From Lachnospiraceae bacterium (GTDB lineage: Bacteria; Bacillota; Clostridia; Lachnospirales; Lachnospiraceae), in the NCBI GenBank assembly GCA_017475845.1, contig JAFVEU010000250.1, positions 1-8,583 on the forward strand: a DNA stretch of 8,583 nucleotides. Direction: 5' to 3'. The first letter of the stretch is position 1, and every line of letters begins with the position of its first letter. Position numbers and translations under genes: made by a program. The notes under the pieces were generated by a model that worked only from the letters and a program-made list of their open reading frames with translations, did no database searches and was not told where the DNA came from. Below are positions 6,713-8,583 of this stretch, in pieces.

Positions 6713-6746
6713 GGGTGCGCCCGGGGAATGCTCCCTGGGCGCATCT
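6713..6746 (+). terminator. Strong intercistronic hairpin between binding-protein and permease genes
   Basis: TGCGCCCGGGGA (6716-6727) pairs with TCCCTGGGCGCA (6732-6743) around the four-base loop ATGC, giving 12 pairs with one G-U; three more pairs, two of them G-U, can extend it to 6713-6746. No U-run follows, so it is not a classic intrinsic terminator. It is more likely to stop 3' exonucleases or attenuate read-through, keeping binding protein more abundant than permeases, as known for other importer operons such as malE-malF. Confidence 0.65.
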
Positions 6747-6784
6747 CAAACGTAAGGCTGTTTCAGGAAAAGTGTAAGTGTTTT

Positions 6785-6790
6785 AAGGAG
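6785..6790 (+). promoter_or_regulatory. Ribosome binding site AAGGAG deciding a GTG start
   Basis: AAGGAG ends 6 bases before the GTG at 6797, whereas the in-frame ATG at 6728 lies in the loop of the hairpin and has no such site. The GTG is therefore the better start of the first permease. Confidence 0.8.
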
Positions 6791-6796
6791 AACCAC

Positions 6797-7684
6797 GTGA
6801 AGAAGAAAGCTTCATCCAGAGAAAAAAGTGAATTCATATGGGGCTGGATCTTTATCCTTCCCACCATGATCGGACTGGGGGTACTTAATATCTATCCCAT
6901 GATCGATACGGTCATTCAGAGTTTTTACAAGACAGGGGATTTCGGAAAAGGCAATGTCTTTGTGGGTCTTAAGAATTATGAGAAGGTTCTGGGAGATGCG
7001 GAAGTGTGGCAGGCTCTGTGGAACACGGTTAAATATGCGGTGGTGGAGGTTCCCTTCTCTGTAGTCATCGCACTCCTTTTAGCGGTCTGCTTAAACAGAA
7101 AGATAAAGGGACGGAATATCTTCAGGACCATCTTCTTCCTCCCAATGGTAGTTGCTCCCGCGGCCATCGCCATGGTATGGAAGTGGTTATATAATTCGAA
7201 CTTCGGTCTTATCAACAATGTCTTCCACATCAATGTGAAGTGGATATCGGATCCGAATCTCGCCATCTTTTCCATAGCGGTGATCGGTATCTGGTCGGCA
7301 ATAGGTTATAACATGGTCCTTTTCCTGGCGGGCCTTCAGGAGGTGCCAAGGGACTATTACGAGGCTGCCTCCTTAGACGGGGCCAATGCCTTTGACCAGC
7401 TTATCCACATAACCGTGCCCCTGATCTCCCCCACCATCTTCTTTGTGCTGGTGACAAGGATCATAGGAGCCATGCAGGTATTCGACCTTATCTACATGAT
7501 GATCGACTTGAACAATCCTGCCTGGAAAAAGACGGAATCACTGGTATTCCTGTTTTACAAGTATTCCTTTGAACAGAGTAAAAAGGGATACGGCGCCACT
7601 GTTGTCGTCGTGCTTCTCATAGTCATTCTGATACTCACGGGTATACAGCTCTTTGGCCAGAAGAAGTGGGTTCACTATGAATAA
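6797..7684 (+). CDS. Sugar ABC transporter permease 1 (CUT1, MalF/MsmF-like)
   Basis: This inner-membrane subunit forms half of the translocation pore of the sugar importer. From the GTG start it has 295 residues, the normal size for the short MalF-type CUT1 permeases. Hydrophobic segments fall at about 14-36, 78-99, 109-131, 156-179, 206-229 and 266-287. The conserved EAA loop that docks onto the ATPase is present as EAASLDG (189-195) followed by ITVPLISP. The phrase RTIFFLPMVVAPAAIAMVWKWLYN is typical of the family. An ATG at 6728 would add 23 residues of unlikely sequence and begins in a hairpin loop, so it is rejected. The gene follows the binding-protein gene after 121 bases and precedes permease 2 by 10 bases. 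Homologues in raffinose or multiple-sugar systems are named rafF or msmF. Confidence 0.95.
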   Translation: MKKKASSREKSEFIWGWIFILPTMIGLGVLNIYPMIDTVIQSFYKTGDFGKGNVFVGLKNYEKVLGDAEVWQALWNTVKYAVVEVPFSVVIALLLAVCLNRKIKGRNIFRTIFFLPMVVAPAAIAMVWKWLYNSNFGLINNVFHINVKWISDPNLAIFSIAVIGIWSAIGYNMVLFLAGLQEVPRDYYEAASLDGANAFDQLIHITVPLISPTIFFVLVTRIIGAMQVFDLIYMMIDLNNPAWKKTESLVFLFYKYSFEQSKKGYGATVVVVLLIVILILTGIQLFGQKKWVHYE

Positions 7685-7689
7685 GGGGG
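7683..7689 (+). promoter_or_regulatory. Ribosome binding site AAGGGGG of permease 2
   Basis: AAGGGGG ends 5 bases before the ATG at 7695 and overlaps the stop codon of permease 1, which suggests coupled translation. It supports 7695 over the in-frame ATG at 7677 and TTG at 7653, which lie inside the preceding gene. Confidence 0.7.
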
Positions 7690-7694
7690 TTTTT

Positions 7695-8519
7695 ATGAGT
7701 AATAAAATCAGCAGGGCTTTTATATATCTGATCCTCATACTTATGTCCATAACGATGCTGGTGCCCTTTATCTGGATGTTCCTTACGGCCTTCAAGACCG
7801 TTGCGGAGACCATGCAGGTAGATCCCTTTGTTTACATCCCGAAGGTATGGCAGGTGCAGAATTTCAGTAACGTTGTGAAAGCCATGGACTTTGTAAGGCT
7901 TTACGCCAACACCCTTGCCATGGTGGGACTCCGTATCATTTTTGCCGTGGCTACAGCAACCTTGAGCGGATACGCCTTTGCAAGACTTGAGTTCAAGGGG
8001 AAGAATCTGATGTTCACCATCGTACTGCTGCAGATGATGATACCTGTACAGATATATGTCATCCCCCAGTATGTAATGGTAAGCAAGCTCCATTGGACAA
8101 ATACCGTTATGGGTCTTGTTTTTCCGGGACTGGTATCCGCCTTCGGAACCTTCCTTTTCAGACAGGCTTTCAAGCAGCTGCCCAGAGACCTGGAGGAAGC
8201 TGCAAGGCTAGATGGCTGCAGTATTCCCCAGACCTTCCTTTTCGTTATGGCGCCTCTTACAAAATCCTCCATGGTGGCGCTGGGGATATTCACGGCGGTC
8301 TTTGCCTATAAGGACCTGATGTGGCCCATGATAGTATGCCCGGATAACAGGGCTACCACTCTGGCGAGTGCCCTTGCAAAGATGAACGGACAGTACCAGC
8401 AGAAATATCCGGAGCTTATGATGGCGGCGCTTATTTCCTGCGTACCAATGATAGTGATCTACATTCTCTTCCAGAGACAGTTTATCGAAGGTATAGCAAC
8501 CTCCGGCGGTAAGCTGTAA
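7695..8519 (+). CDS. Sugar ABC transporter permease 2 (CUT1, MalG/MsmG-like)
   Basis: This is the second pore-forming membrane subunit of the sugar importer, acting as a heterodimer with permease 1. It has 274 residues, normal for the MalG group. Hydrophobic segments lie at about 8-31, 72-95, 105-127, 137-157, 189-210 and 241-260. The EAA loop reads EAARLDG (168-174) followed by FLFVMAPL, and family phrases such as NTLAMVG, SGYAFARLEFKGKN and the C-terminal RQFIEGIATSGGKL are present. The start at 7695 is chosen for its AAGGGGG site. The gap to permease 1 is 10 bases, so they are co-transcribed. No ATPase gene follows immediately in the window; CUT1 systems of Bacillota often share one MsmK/MsiK-like ATPase encoded elsewhere. 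Homologues are named rafG or msmG. Confidence 0.95.
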   Translation: MSNKISRAFIYLILILMSITMLVPFIWMFLTAFKTVAETMQVDPFVYIPKVWQVQNFSNVVKAMDFVRLYANTLAMVGLRIIFAVATATLSGYAFARLEFKGKNLMFTIVLLQMMIPVQIYVIPQYVMVSKLHWTNTVMGLVFPGLVSAFGTFLFRQAFKQLPRDLEEAARLDGCSIPQTFLFVMAPLTKSSMVALGIFTAVFAYKDLMWPMIVCPDNRATTLASALAKMNGQYQQKYPELMMAALISCVPMIVIYILFQRQFIEGIATSGGKL

Positions 8520-8552
8520 ACGGCCGGGTGTTGACAGTATTGACGGAGATTT

Positions 8553-8583
8553 ATGGATAAGATAAAAGAAACGAGAAGAATAG
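8553..8583 (+). CDS. Start of a further operon gene, cut by the window edge
   Basis: An ATG at 8553 opens ten complete codons (MDKIKETRRI) without a stop before the window ends. CGGAGA (8544-8549) lies just upstream as a ribosome binding site with a rather short spacer. The gene would begin 33 bases after permease 2 on the same strand, so it is probably part of the importer operon. Ten residues do not identify the product. By analogy, such operons continue with a glycosidase, a sucrose phosphorylase or a galactose-pathway enzyme, but nothing here shows which. Confidence 0.5.
   Translation, partial: MDKIKETRRI

Noticed and set aside
6728..6796. Extended N-terminus for permease 1 from ATG 6728
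   Set aside because: That ATG lies in the loop of a strong hairpin and has no ribosome binding site, and the extra 23 residues are not permease-like; GTG 6797 has AAGGAG at 6 bases.
7635..8093. 152-codon minus-strand frame opposite the permease genes
   Set aside because: It spans the junction of two well-supported permease genes on the other strand and has His/Tyr-rich sequence without a recognisable domain.

Overview
The window looks like chromosomal DNA from a Gram-positive anaerobe of the Bacillota, most likely class Clostridia and plausibly Lachnospiraceae. This is inferred from three things: strong Shine-Dalgarno sites (AGGAGG type), a lipoprotein solute-binding protein with an Ala/Pro/Glu linker, and an ABC ATPase plus ABC-2 permease pair of a kind common in that family. 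There are no RNA genes, CRISPR arrays, insertion sequences or phage genes. Coding density is high and no gene-free stretch exceeds about 180 bases.

Layout. (1) 1-1901, plus strand: the 3' part of an ABCG-like ABC ATPase gene cut by the left edge, overlapping or abutting an ABC-2 type permease with six predicted membrane segments. Together they form an exporter-like unit of unknown substrate. (2) 1905-2738, minus strand: an AraC-family regulator whose stop codon lies only 3 bases from that of the permease. (3) 2739-2911: a divergent control region with an extended -10 promoter for the regulator, a forward promoter for the next gene, repeated TGAC-containing motifs and a perfect match to the CcpA cre consensus. 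(4) 2912-5110: a full-length GH36 alpha-galactosidase with both catalytic aspartates in place. (5) 5111-5292: a second control region that repeats a motif from the first. (6) 5293-8519: a CUT1-type sugar importer made of a lipoprotein binding protein and two inner-membrane permeases, with a strong RNA hairpin between the binding-protein and first permease genes. (7) 8553 to the right edge: the first ten codons of a probable further operon gene.

How it works together (inference from family knowledge and context): the lipoprotein captures an alpha-galactoside such as raffinose, melibiose or stachyose outside the cell. The two permeases import it, using an ATPase not encoded here, and the cytoplasmic GH36 enzyme removes the galactose. 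The AraC-type protein resembles MsmR/RafR-style sugar regulators and probably activates both the galactosidase gene and the transporter operon, while CcpA probably represses the galactosidase when preferred sugars are present. The most useful new observations are regulatory: a 15-base motif shared by the two control regions, a 22-base direct repeat, the perfect cre site and the hairpin after the binding-protein gene. I see no sign of a wholly new biological system; this is a well-formed sugar-utilisation locus beside an unrelated exporter.
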